Of a stretch of 25,925 nt of DNA, positions 6,468 to 13,976 are shown piece after piece. The DNA comes from CAZCWX01 sp964502465 (lineage in GTDB: Bacteria > Desulfobacterota > Binatia > Bin18): positions 1 through 25,925 of the forward strand of contig CAZCWX010000331.1 in NCBI GenBank assembly GCA_964502465.1, read 5' to 3'. The notes below the pieces were generated by a model. That model made no database searches, had not been told where the DNA came from, and saw nothing but the letters and a program-made list of their open reading frames with translations. Each line of letters starts with the position of its first letter. Position 1 is the first letter of the stretch. Both the position numbers and the translations under genes were made by a program.

Positions 6468-8849
6468 ATGGCAGGTGCTTTGGACGGCATACGAGTCATT
6501 GAGGCAACGCAGGGAATCGCAGGACCTTATACCGGCATGTTGTTGGCCGAACAAGGTGCAGAGGTGGTGAAGCTCGAACCTCCCGGCGGTGACCAAGCCA
6601 GAGGAACAGCGGGGTTCCATGTATGGAATCGCAGCAAGCGGAGTGTCATTGCTGACCTGACGACGACAGTAGGACAGGAGTTATTCCAGCGTCTGACTGC
6701 GACTGCGGACGTGCTCCTGACCGACCACCAGCCCGGGGAAGCAGCAACCTTGGCCCTCTCGTATCACGCACTTACCCAGCAAAACCCCGGCCTCATCCTT
6801 TGTCATTTTCCAGCGTTTGGCAGCACTGGCCCGCATGCTCACCGCTACCCGGACGATACGCTCGTCGCAGCAGTGAGTGGCCTGCTCGGCAGCCAGTGGT
6901 CCCATCGCGATGGCGGCGTGTATCTCGTCATCCCCATCGCCAGCTATGGGGCCGCGTTCGTTGCCAGTGCCGCGATCGCGGCTGCCCTCTGTGCACGTGA
7001 GCAAAGCGGCATAGGACAGCAGCTTGAGGTGTCCTGGCTCGCCGGCGCTTTTGCCATGCAGACCGGGACGATCCTGTATCATCCAGAACTGCTCCGTCTC
7101 TTTAGCGGTCGTCTCAATCCCCTCGGCCCGATTCCGTGCTACCGCCTCTATCAAGCCCACGATGATTGGCTGTTTGTTGCCTGTGGCAACGTAACGTTCT
7201 GGAACAAGTTCTGCCTGGCGTTAGAGCGCCCAGAGTGGGTCTCTGACCCGCGATACGACAAGGCTCCGTGGGGGATCGCACCAGCAGATCGCGATGAGCT
7301 TGCCGCGCACATCGCCGCGATCATCATGACAAAGCCCCGCGCCGCATGGCTGCGTCTCCTCCGCGAGCATGATGTCCCGTGTGCTCCGGTCACCAGTCGT
7401 CAAGAATTCATGGATTTTTCTCAGACGCTCTACAATGGCATGCGCGTCACACTCGACGACCCACACCTGGGAAAGACGGTCCAGATGGGCGTGCCGCTCC
7501 GGCTCTCTCAGACGCCGGGAGCAGTCAAAGGACCTGCACCGCTGCTGGGACAAGATACGGAAGCCGTCAAGCGGTCAGCCGTCAGCCGTCAAGCGGTCAG
7601 CCGTCAGCCGTCAGCCGTCAGCGGTCAGCAGCCCCCCCCTCCAATCCGAGACTGCGGACTGCGGACGGACGACGGCCGGCAGCCGCCCCCGTTGAACGGT
7701 GTTCTTGTGCTGGATTTTGCCAGTTATATCGCTGGGACCTTGGGTCCGATGATCCTCGCCCAGCTTGGCGCTACCGTGATCAAGGTGGAATCGCTGCAGG
7801 GGGACGCGTTTCGTGCCTTTGGCTTCGGCTTTCTCGGCTGGAATCAAGGCAAACGAGGGCTGGCGGTCAATCTGAGCAGTGCGGCAGGCCAGGCTGTGGT
7901 GTATGACTTAGTACGCAAGGCCGACGTGGTCGTCGAAAACCTGCGTCCCGGCGCCACCACACGGTATGGGATTGACTACGATACCCTGGCGCAGCTCAAT
8001 CCTCGCCTGATTTACGCCACGGTCACCGCGTTTGGCTCGAGCGGTCCAGAGCATGATCAGCCGGGGTTCGATCCACTCTTGCAAGCACGCTCTGGTATCA
8101 TGCGTGCCCAAGGGGGGCATGGGCATCCGCCTTTTTATCTCACCTGTGGAGTGTGCGATTATGCGGCCGCTTTGCTCACCGCGTATGGGGTCAGCGCTGC
8201 GCTCTATGCCCGCAAGCAGACGGGAAAGGGGCAGCGAGTAGAAACTTCCCTCTTGAACGCCTCGATGGCTGTGCAATCGGGCAACTTCATCTTCTATGAT
8301 GGTCGGCCTGATATGGAAAATGGTGGGCCGGACCTGTGGGGCACCGGGGCGTGCTATCGCATTTACCTGACCGCGAACAATTCCCTCTTCCTTGCTGTTC
8401 TTGCTGAGGTCCACTGGCAGGCGCTTTGCCTGCTGCTGGATCGGCCAGACTTGCATCGTCAGTACAGTTTCCTCGCAGCTCGCCAGGAACAGGTCGAAAG
8501 CGACCTCGGACAGACGCTCGCGCACGCGTTCGCCACCAAGACGACCGAGGAGTGGCTTGCGCTCCTCGATAGGGCTGGAGTTCCCTGCGCACCCATCCTC
8601 CCGCTGCCTGCCTTGTTTGACGATGACCATGTCGCCGCTAATGACTTACTCGCGCTCCATACGCATCCGCAGTGGGGTGAGGTACGGCAGACCGGGATTC
8701 TCCCAAAATTTTCCCGCACTCCGGCACACCTGCCATCTGTTGCGCCGCTCTTAGGGCAACACACGGTAGAGGTGCTGCAAGAAGTAACGGGATACGACCA
8801 GCAAAAGATCACGCAGCTGTTGGAGACTGGGGTGATCAAGCAGTCGTGA
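6468..8849 (+). CDS. Double CaiB/BaiF (class III) CoA-transferase fusion
   Basis: The 793-residue protein holds two complete CaiB/BaiF-type CoA-transferase domains, about 1-366 and 410-793, each ending in the family's APLLGQ(D/H)T motif. Family members move CoA between carboxylic acids through an aspartyl-CoA intermediate. In domain 2 the catalytic Asp is present (D564, in GVCDYAAALL, 18 residues before the ARK of ARKQTGKGQ). In domain 1 the same position is Ser159 (IASYGAAF), so that half is probably inactive. Double CaiB proteins with one active half are known, for example DddD. The linker (about 367-409) reads KRSAVSRQAVSRQPSAVSGQ and is coded by a dispersed repeat. The ATG at 6468 fits AGGAG at 6457-6461; ATG 6465 and GTG 6435 are alternatives. 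The CADD gene starts 41 bases downstream, so the gene probably heads the biotin operon. The substrate is unknown. Confidence 0.88.
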   Translation: MAGALDGIRVIEATQGIAGPYTGMLLAEQGAEVVKLEPPGGDQARGTAGFHVWNRSKRSVIADLTTTVGQELFQRLTATADVLLTDHQPGEAATLALSYHALTQQNPGLILCHFPAFGSTGPHAHRYPDDTLVAAVSGLLGSQWSHRDGGVYLVIPIASYGAAFVASAAIAAALCAREQSGIGQQLEVSWLAGAFAMQTGTILYHPELLRLFSGRLNPLGPIPCYRLYQAHDDWLFVACGNVTFWNKFCLALERPEWVSDPRYDKAPWGIAPADRDELAAHIAAIIMTKPRAAWLRLLREHDVPCAPVTSRQEFMDFSQTLYNGMRVTLDDPHLGKTVQMGVPLRLSQTPGAVKGPAPLLGQDTEAVKRSAVSRQAVSRQPSAVSGQQPPPPIRDCGLRTDDGRQPPPLNGVLVLDFASYIAGTLGPMILAQLGATVIKVESLQGDAFRAFGFGFLGWNQGKRGLAVNLSSAAGQAVVYDLVRKADVVVENLRPGATTRYGIDYDTLAQLNPRLIYATVTAFGSSGPEHDQPGFDPLLQARSGIMRAQGGHGHPPFYLTCGVCDYAAALLTAYGVSAALYARKQTGKGQRVETSLLNASMAVQSGNFIFYDGRPDMENGGPDLWGTGACYRIYLTANNSLFLAVLAEVHWQALCLLLDRPDLHRQYSFLAARQEQVESDLGQTLAHAFATKTTEEWLALLDRAGVPCAPILPLPALFDDDHVAANDLLALHTHPQWGEVRQTGILPKFSRTPAHLPSVAPLLGQHTVEVLQEVTGYDQQKITQLLETGVIKQS
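7563..7630 (+). repeat. GTCAGCC-type tandem repeat inside the CoA-transferase gene
   Basis: About nine degenerate copies of a seven-base unit (GTCAGCC, GTCAAGCG, GTCAGCG) run in tandem. They are followed by a C-run and ACTGCGGACTGCGGA, a second small repeat type, up to about 7690. The whole block is open in the gene's frame and forms the linker between the two CoA-transferase domains. Confidence 0.8.
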
Positions 8850-8890
8850 TCCCGTATCGGACAATGGAAAAAACTAGTATGGAGGTTTTG

Positions 8891-9568
8891 ATGTATCGAA
8901 CGATCGCAGACGTGCTCCACACCGTGGACAGCCGCATTCAGGAACGTCACCTGCTCAACCATCCTTTTTACCAGGCGTGGGGTGCCGGCCAGCTTTCTCT
9001 GTCCGCACTGCAGGAATATAGCAAACAGTACTATCGACAGGTCGAGGCCTTTCCCACCTATGTCAGTGCTGTGCATGCCAACTGCCCACTCCTGCCTGTC
9101 CGACAACAGCTCCTGGAAAATCTGCTGGAGGAAGAGCGTGGGGCGGACAATCATCCTGAACTCTGGCTCCGGTTTGCTGAAGCGCTGGGAGTGCAGAGAG
9201 ACGATGTGGCGGCGGCCTCGCCGTTGCCAGAGACGACGGCATTGCTGCACACATTTCGCACCCTCACCCGAGATCGTCCCTATCTGGTGGGCATGACCGC
9301 GCTGTTAGCCTATGAGGCGCAGGTTCCTGAGGTCGCTGTGACGAAAATTGATGGGCTGAAAAAATTCTATGGCATAGACGAGGCGCGCGGGCTGGCGTTC
9401 TTTCAGGTGCATCTTCAGGCCGATCGGTTCCATGCCGAGACCGCCCGTCAGATCCTCCGCACCCACCTATCTCCCGACAGCGCAGATGAGGCAATCTCCG
9501 CCTGCACTCAAGCACTCGATGCACTCTGGGGCATGCTGGACGGTATCCATTCCCGCTACTGTTCATAG
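8891..9568 (+). CDS. CADD-family p-aminobenzoate synthase (self-sacrificing haem-oxygenase-like enzyme)
   Basis: The 225-residue protein belongs to the TenA/PqqC-like CADD family. Chlamydia trachomatis CADD makes p-aminobenzoate for folate by cutting out its own Tyr27 at a dinuclear metal site, with Lys152 as probable amino donor. From the ATG at 8891 (GGAGG five bases upstream) this protein has Tyr27, Tyr43, Glu81, His88, Glu142, Lys152, His174, Asp178 and His181 at exactly the same residue numbers that I recall for the Chlamydia protein. Motifs include HPFYQAW, EEERGADNHPELW, YEAQVPEVAVTK and HLQADRFH. Four upstream in-frame ATG/GTG choices would break this numbering and lack a ribosome site. 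The gene follows the CoA-transferase by 41 bases and precedes bioF by 122. A folate role fits; a link to biotin is only suggested by position. Numbering comparison is from memory and needs an alignment. Confidence 0.88.
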   Translation: MYRTIADVLHTVDSRIQERHLLNHPFYQAWGAGQLSLSALQEYSKQYYRQVEAFPTYVSAVHANCPLLPVRQQLLENLLEEERGADNHPELWLRFAEALGVQRDDVAAASPLPETTALLHTFRTLTRDRPYLVGMTALLAYEAQVPEVAVTKIDGLKKFYGIDEARGLAFFQVHLQADRFHAETARQILRTHLSPDSADEAISACTQALDALWGMLDGIHSRYCS

Positions 9569-9586
9569 CGTTGCCTGGCCGTGAGA

Positions 9587-9645
9587 CCTGTCCTGAGCAA
9601 AGTCGAAGGATGCTTCGCCTCCGTGGTGCTCCGGCTCAGCATGAC
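9587..9645. repeat. Dispersed intergenic repeat (TCCTGAGCAAAGTCGAAGGA type)
   Basis: The block between the CADD gene and bioF contains CCTGTCCTGAGCAAAGTCGA, AGGATGCTTCG and CTCCGGCTCAGCATGAC in order. I recognise this arrangement as a widespread intergenic repeat in environmental bacterial genomes (read on the other strand it begins GTCATGCTGAGC and ends in TTTGCTCAGGACAGG). Imperfect symmetry between GTCCTGAGC and GCTCAGCATGAC suggests a folded RNA. No ribosome site or start is affected. Confidence 0.6.
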
Positions 9646-9690
9646 CGATTCATCATTCGCAGGTGAACTGCATACGAGTATGGCTGGCCT

Positions 9691-10866
9691 ATGTTAAAAA
9701 ACTTTTTGTTAGAGCGCCTCGCCGCAGTCCAACAAGACGGACTCTACCGCACACTCCGCCTTGTTACTGGAGCGCAGCAAGGCACTATTACTCTCGATGG
9801 GCGTGAGGTCCTCTTGCTTTCTTCGAACAATTATCTGGGACTGGCTGACCATCCAACGCTGAAACACGCAGCCCAGGAAGCGATCGCCCGCCTCGGCTGT
9901 GGTGCCGGTGCCTCACGCCTCATCTCCGGGAACATGGCGTTACATCAACAACTCGAGCAGCGATTGGCGGCCTTTAAGCAGACCGAGGCAGCGCTGGTTT
10001 TTCCTTCTGGATATCACGCCAATATTGGCGTGATCGCCGCGTTGATGGGGCCGGGAGATATCGTTTTCAGTGATGCACTCAATCACGCCAGTATCATTGA
10101 TGGGTGCCGACTCTCACGTGCCAGCGTACAGATCTTCCGTCATCGGGATATGGCACACCTCACCGACCTGCTCGCCGCAAGTCCACGGTCGGGCCAGCGG
10201 CTCATTGTTACGGACTCAGTCTTTAGCATGGATGGTGATGTCGCGCCGTTAGCGGACATCGTGGCACTGGCGCGCCGACACACGACGTGGGTGATGGTTG
10301 ATGAAGCGCATAGCACAGGCGTTTTTGGCCCACGTGGGGCCGGAGTCGTGGAGGAACTCGGCTTAGAGAACGATATTGACATTCAGATGGGGACCCTGGG
10401 CAAAGCCTTGGGCGGAGCGGGAGCCTATGTCGCCGGCTGTCAGGAACTCATCGACTGGCTGATCAATCGGGCACGGAGTTTTGTGTACACGACCGGTATT
10501 CCACCAGCGGTCGCAGCTTCGGCCCTTGCTGCGCTCGATGTGGTCAGGCACGAACCAGAGCGGCGCAAGCAGCTCTGGGACAACGCCGCTTTTCTCTGGC
10601 ACGGCTTGACAGATCTCGGCTACCAGTTGGGGCCAACACGGTCGCCTATTCTGCCGGTGCTCATCGGCGGGGCAACGCACACGATGGCGCTTGCAGAAGC
10701 GTTGTTGCGGCGGGGCATTTTTGCTCAAGGCATTCGTCCCCCAACCGTGCCAGACGGCACCTCGCGTTTGCGCGTGACCCCAATGGCAACCCATACACGC
10801 TCACAACTCGTGCAGGCACTAGCAGCATTCGCTACCGCAGGAAAGGAGATCGGTATTCTCTCATGA
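9691..10866 (+). CDS. bioF: 8-amino-7-oxononanoate synthase BioF
   Basis: BioF condenses pimeloyl-CoA or pimeloyl-ACP with alanine, with loss of CO2, in the first committed ring-building step of biotin synthesis in the cytoplasm. The 391-residue length is typical. The PLP-dependent fold type I signature is complete: SNNYLGL at 45-51, GAGASRLISGN at 71-81, the cofactor-binding DEAHS (D204, H207) and the Schiff-base Lys238 in GTLGKALGG. The start is the ATG at 9691; its ribosome site is weak (GGCTGGCC). The stop overlaps the bioA start as ATGA, so the two are translationally coupled. Related alpha-oxoamine synthases (Kbl, HemA) look similar, but the bioADB context settles the call. Confidence 0.95.
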   Translation: MLKNFLLERLAAVQQDGLYRTLRLVTGAQQGTITLDGREVLLLSSNNYLGLADHPTLKHAAQEAIARLGCGAGASRLISGNMALHQQLEQRLAAFKQTEAALVFPSGYHANIGVIAALMGPGDIVFSDALNHASIIDGCRLSRASVQIFRHRDMAHLTDLLAASPRSGQRLIVTDSVFSMDGDVAPLADIVALARRHTTWVMVDEAHSTGVFGPRGAGVVEELGLENDIDIQMGTLGKALGGAGAYVAGCQELIDWLINRARSFVYTTGIPPAVAASALAALDVVRHEPERRKQLWDNAAFLWHGLTDLGYQLGPTRSPILPVLIGGATHTMALAEALLRRGIFAQGIRPPTVPDGTSRLRVTPMATHTRSQLVQALAAFATAGKEIGILS

Positions 10867-12224
10867 CCCCATCGTACACAGACTTGAAAACGTGGGACCA
10901 TACATACCTGTGGCATCCGTTCACCCAGATGCAGGACTGGTTGGCCGAAGATCCCCTCATTATCACCCGTGGGGAAGGTAACTACCTGATCGACGTGCAG
11001 GGCAACACGTACCTGGATGGCGTCTCTTCTCTGTGGTGCAACGTCCACGGCCATAATCATCCGCGGATCAACGCGGCTATTACCGAGCAACTGTCACAGA
11101 TTGCGCACTCCACGCTGCTTGGACTGGCGAATGTTCCGGCTATTCTGCTGGCGAAGCAGTTAGTGGAAATCGCCCCACCTGGCCTCACGCGGGTTTTTTA
11201 CTCCGACGCTGGTGCGACCGCCGTTGAGATCGCCCTCAAGCTCGCCTTCCAATACTGGCAGCTCAAAGGCGCTGCGCACAAGGTGAAATTTGCCTCGCTG
11301 GTTGAGGCGTATCACGGCGACACACTCGGCGCGATGGGCGTCGGTTATTCGGCGCTCTTCCATCATTTCTATCGCCCGGTCCTCACTGATGCTTTTCGTC
11401 TCACCCCACCCCATTGCTTGCGTTTTTATCAGGAGATGTCAGCAGCCGCGGCACTCGACGCAGCAGTGGCAGAAGCCCGCCATGTCCTCTCAGAGCACTC
11501 CCACGAAATTGCTGCTCTCATCGTCGAGCCACTCATGCAAGGCGCAGCCGGCATGTGGGCGCACCCTGTCGCCTACCTGCAGGCGCTCAGAGACCTGACC
11601 AGAGAGCATGGCATCATCCTGATTTGCGATGAGGTGGCGACCGGTTTTGGTCGGACCGGCCGCATGTTCGCCAGTGAACACGCGGGTGTGCAGCCGGATC
11701 TTCTCTGTCTCGCCAAAGGTATGACTGGCGGATATCTTCCCTTGGCCGCAACGCTCACGACTGAAGAGATCTTCTCTGCTTTTCTGGCTCCGTATGAAGA
11801 ATTTAAGACGTTCTTTCACGGCCATACCTACACCGGGAATCCGCTTGCCTGTGCTGCGGCCATAGCAAGCCTGACCATATTTCAGCAGGACCGGGTGCTC
11901 AACACCCTGCAAAAAAAGATCGCGCTGTTAACGGAACGGTTACAGAAAGATATCGCCCCCCTCGCCCATGTCGCTGACGTTCGTCAATGGGGCTTCATGG
12001 TCGGCATCGAATTGATGCGCGATGCCGAGCACCGCGTGCCCTATGACGCCGCTGAGAAGATTGGTGTCCGCGTGATTCAGGAAGCGCGTCAACACGGCGT
12101 GATGATTCGCCCGCTGGGAAACGTCATTGTCCTCATGCCACCCCTGAGCATTTCTCTGAAAGAATTGACTCTGCTGCTCGACGTCGTTTGCGCGGCGATT
12201 GCCACGGTCACAGCACGGATATGA
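10863..12224 (+). CDS. bioA: Adenosylmethionine-8-amino-7-oxononanoate aminotransferase BioA
   Basis: BioA transfers an amino group, usually from S-adenosylmethionine, to 8-amino-7-oxononanoate to give 7,8-diaminononanoate. The protein has 453 residues, normal for the family. The N-terminal WHPFTQM and DGVSSLWCNVHGHNHP segments are typical of BioA. The class III aminotransferase core shows the Asp256 of ICDEVATGFGRTG and the PLP Lys285 of CLAKGMTGGYLPLA. It overlaps bioF by four bases and bioD by four bases (ATGA at both joints), so the three form a tightly coupled unit. No BirA gene or obvious biotin operator is visible. Confidence 0.96.
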   Translation: MTPSYTDLKTWDHTYLWHPFTQMQDWLAEDPLIITRGEGNYLIDVQGNTYLDGVSSLWCNVHGHNHPRINAAITEQLSQIAHSTLLGLANVPAILLAKQLVEIAPPGLTRVFYSDAGATAVEIALKLAFQYWQLKGAAHKVKFASLVEAYHGDTLGAMGVGYSALFHHFYRPVLTDAFRLTPPHCLRFYQEMSAAAALDAAVAEARHVLSEHSHEIAALIVEPLMQGAAGMWAHPVAYLQALRDLTREHGIILICDEVATGFGRTGRMFASEHAGVQPDLLCLAKGMTGGYLPLAATLTTEEIFSAFLAPYEEFKTFFHGHTYTGNPLACAAAIASLTIFQQDRVLNTLQKKIALLTERLQKDIAPLAHVADVRQWGFMVGIELMRDAEHRVPYDAAEKIGVRVIQEARQHGVMIRPLGNVIVLMPPLSISLKELTLLLDVVCAAIATVTARI

Positions 12225-12928
12225 GCGCGATTTTCATCACTGGCACTGACACCGGAGTCGGGAAAACACTCGTGGGGTGTGGTCTGGCCGCCGCATTGAC
12301 TGCGCACGGGAAAACCGTTGGCGTACTCAAGCCAGCCGAGACCGGATGCCCCATACAGAACGGACGCTTGTATCCCGAGGATGCGATGCGTCTGGCTGCC
12401 TTTGCCCAAACACGTCTTCCTGTAGATGCGATCTGTCCCTATCGCTTCGCCCCCCCGGTTGCGCCGAGTGTGGCAGCCGAACAAGCTGGGGTCACCATTG
12501 AGCTAGAAACAATTCTCTCGACCTTCCGGCAGATCGCTGCGCACCATGACCTCACTATTGTCGAAGGAGCCGGGGGGTTGCTGGTGCCATTGAACGGTCA
12601 GTACACGTTCGCCGAGTTGGCCCATGATCTCGGCATCCCGACTCTGGTGGTGGTAGGCTCAAAACTCGGCGCGATTAATCATGCACTCCTCACCTTCCGC
12701 TACGCCCGCACGCTGTCGCTTCCTCTTTTAGGGTATATCCTGAACCATCCCAGCCCCACTACAGACCTGGCTATCCAGACCAACGCGCAAACCCTTGCTC
12801 GTCTGACTGACGTTCCCTGCCGCGGTCGCATCCCTTTTCTGTCGTTGAGTGGAGACATCAAACAGGATCGCAGAGCGCTCGGTGACCTCTTCGCCAGGGC
12901 GGTTGATCTGACCGGAGTGCTGGGATAG
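12221..12928 (+). CDS. bioD: Dethiobiotin synthetase BioD
   Basis: BioD closes the ureido ring of dethiobiotin from 7,8-diaminononanoate, CO2 and ATP. The 235-residue protein starts with the P-loop GTDTGVGKT at residues 8-16, then has VLKPAETGC and VEGAGGLLVPL, the normal BioD motifs. I used the ATG at 12221, which overlaps the bioA stop as ATGA; an upstream frame opening at 12188 would put 11 extra residues before the P-loop. bioB follows after 45 bases. Confidence 0.95.
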   Translation: MSAIFITGTDTGVGKTLVGCGLAAALTAHGKTVGVLKPAETGCPIQNGRLYPEDAMRLAAFAQTRLPVDAICPYRFAPPVAPSVAAEQAGVTIELETILSTFRQIAAHHDLTIVEGAGGLLVPLNGQYTFAELAHDLGIPTLVVVGSKLGAINHALLTFRYARTLSLPLLGYILNHPSPTTDLAIQTNAQTLARLTDVPCRGRIPFLSLSGDIKQDRRALGDLFARAVDLTGVLG

Positions 12929-12973
12929 AGAGCGAAGCTTTCTATCCTGATCTTGCAATCAAGGAGGAATGGC

Positions 12974-13948
12974 ATGGTCGATTTCTCATCGCTGGCTGAA
13001 AAATCGCTTTCCGGCGCCGCGCTCTCTGCGACAGAAGCAACGGCGGTCATGCACACCCAGGACGACTGCTTACCAGGGCTGCTCCGTGCCGCGTTGATTG
13101 TGCGCGAGCGGTTTTTCGGCCGCAAGGTGAAGATCTGTGTCCTACAGAATGCCCGCAGTGGTCTGTGTCCAGAGGATTGTCATTACTGTTCACAGTCAGC
13201 CATCTCCACAGCGTCCATCAACAAGTATCGCTTGCTCTCTACAGAGGAACTCATCGCCGGTGCGCGGAAAGCGAGTGCTGCTGGTGCGCGCCGCTACTGT
13301 ATGGTTACGAGCGGACGAGGGCCGAGTGACAGAGACATCGAGCATCTCAGCACAGCCACACGGGCGATTAAGCAGGAGTGTCCCACCTTAGAGCTCTGTC
13401 TGTCTCTCGGCCTGATGAGCGAAGCGCAGGCACGGCAGTTGAAAGAAGCTGGGGTGGGATGGATTAACCACAATCTCAACACCAGCCGCCGTTTCTATCC
13501 AGCGATCTGCACCACGCACACCTACGATGACCGAATAGAAACCGTACAGAATGTGAAACGTGCGGGCCTCGCGACGTGCTCTGGGGGAATCGTTGGGATG
13601 GGCGAAACAGATGACGACATTATCGAACTCGCTTTTGCGACTCGCAGGCTGGGCATCGATTCTATTCCGGTTAATTTTCTCTATCCTGTCCCTGGCACCC
13701 CATTAGGAGAACGACGCAATTTTGCACCAACCCAAGGGCTGAAAACGCTCTGCTTGATGCGCTTCTTGAATCCCCGCAGCGAGATCCGCATGGCGGCAGG
13801 AAGAGAACTCTATCTGGGCAATTGGGGAGGATTGGCCCTCTATCCGGCAAACTCCATCTTCGTCGCAGGCTATCTAACGACACCGGGCCAGCACGCCACC
13901 GCAGCTCAGCAACTGGTAGAAGAAGCAGGGTTCGAGGTAGAGAGGTAG
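12974..13948 (+). CDS. bioB: Biotin synthase BioB (radical SAM)
   Basis: BioB inserts sulfur into dethiobiotin using a radical-SAM 4Fe-4S cluster and a sacrificial 2Fe-2S cluster. The 324-residue protein has the CX3CX2C triad C65, C69 and C72 in LCPEDCHYCSQS. The 2Fe-2S ligands are also there: the Cys in RRYCMVTSG, the Cys in LELCLSLGLM, the Cys in GLATCSGGIVGMGE and the Arg in NPRSEIRMAAGRE. The ATG at 12974 follows AAGGAGG at a good distance; an upstream ATG at 12953 lacks one. The gene ends the biotin set; the luciferase-like gene follows by 28 bases. Confidence 0.97.
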   Translation: MVDFSSLAEKSLSGAALSATEATAVMHTQDDCLPGLLRAALIVRERFFGRKVKICVLQNARSGLCPEDCHYCSQSAISTASINKYRLLSTEELIAGARKASAAGARRYCMVTSGRGPSDRDIEHLSTATRAIKQECPTLELCLSLGLMSEAQARQLKEAGVGWINHNLNTSRRFYPAICTTHTYDDRIETVQNVKRAGLATCSGGIVGMGETDDDIIELAFATRRLGIDSIPVNFLYPVPGTPLGERRNFAPTQGLKTLCLMRFLNPRSEIRMAAGRELYLGNWGGLALYPANSIFVAGYLTTPGQHATAAQQLVEEAGFEVER

Positions 13949-13976
13949 AAACGCTCTGGGAAAAGGAGGGAACGAC

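Noticed and set aside
7563..7630. Possible CRISPR array
   Set aside because: The units are seven bases in direct tandem with no spacers; no array is found near cas6 either.
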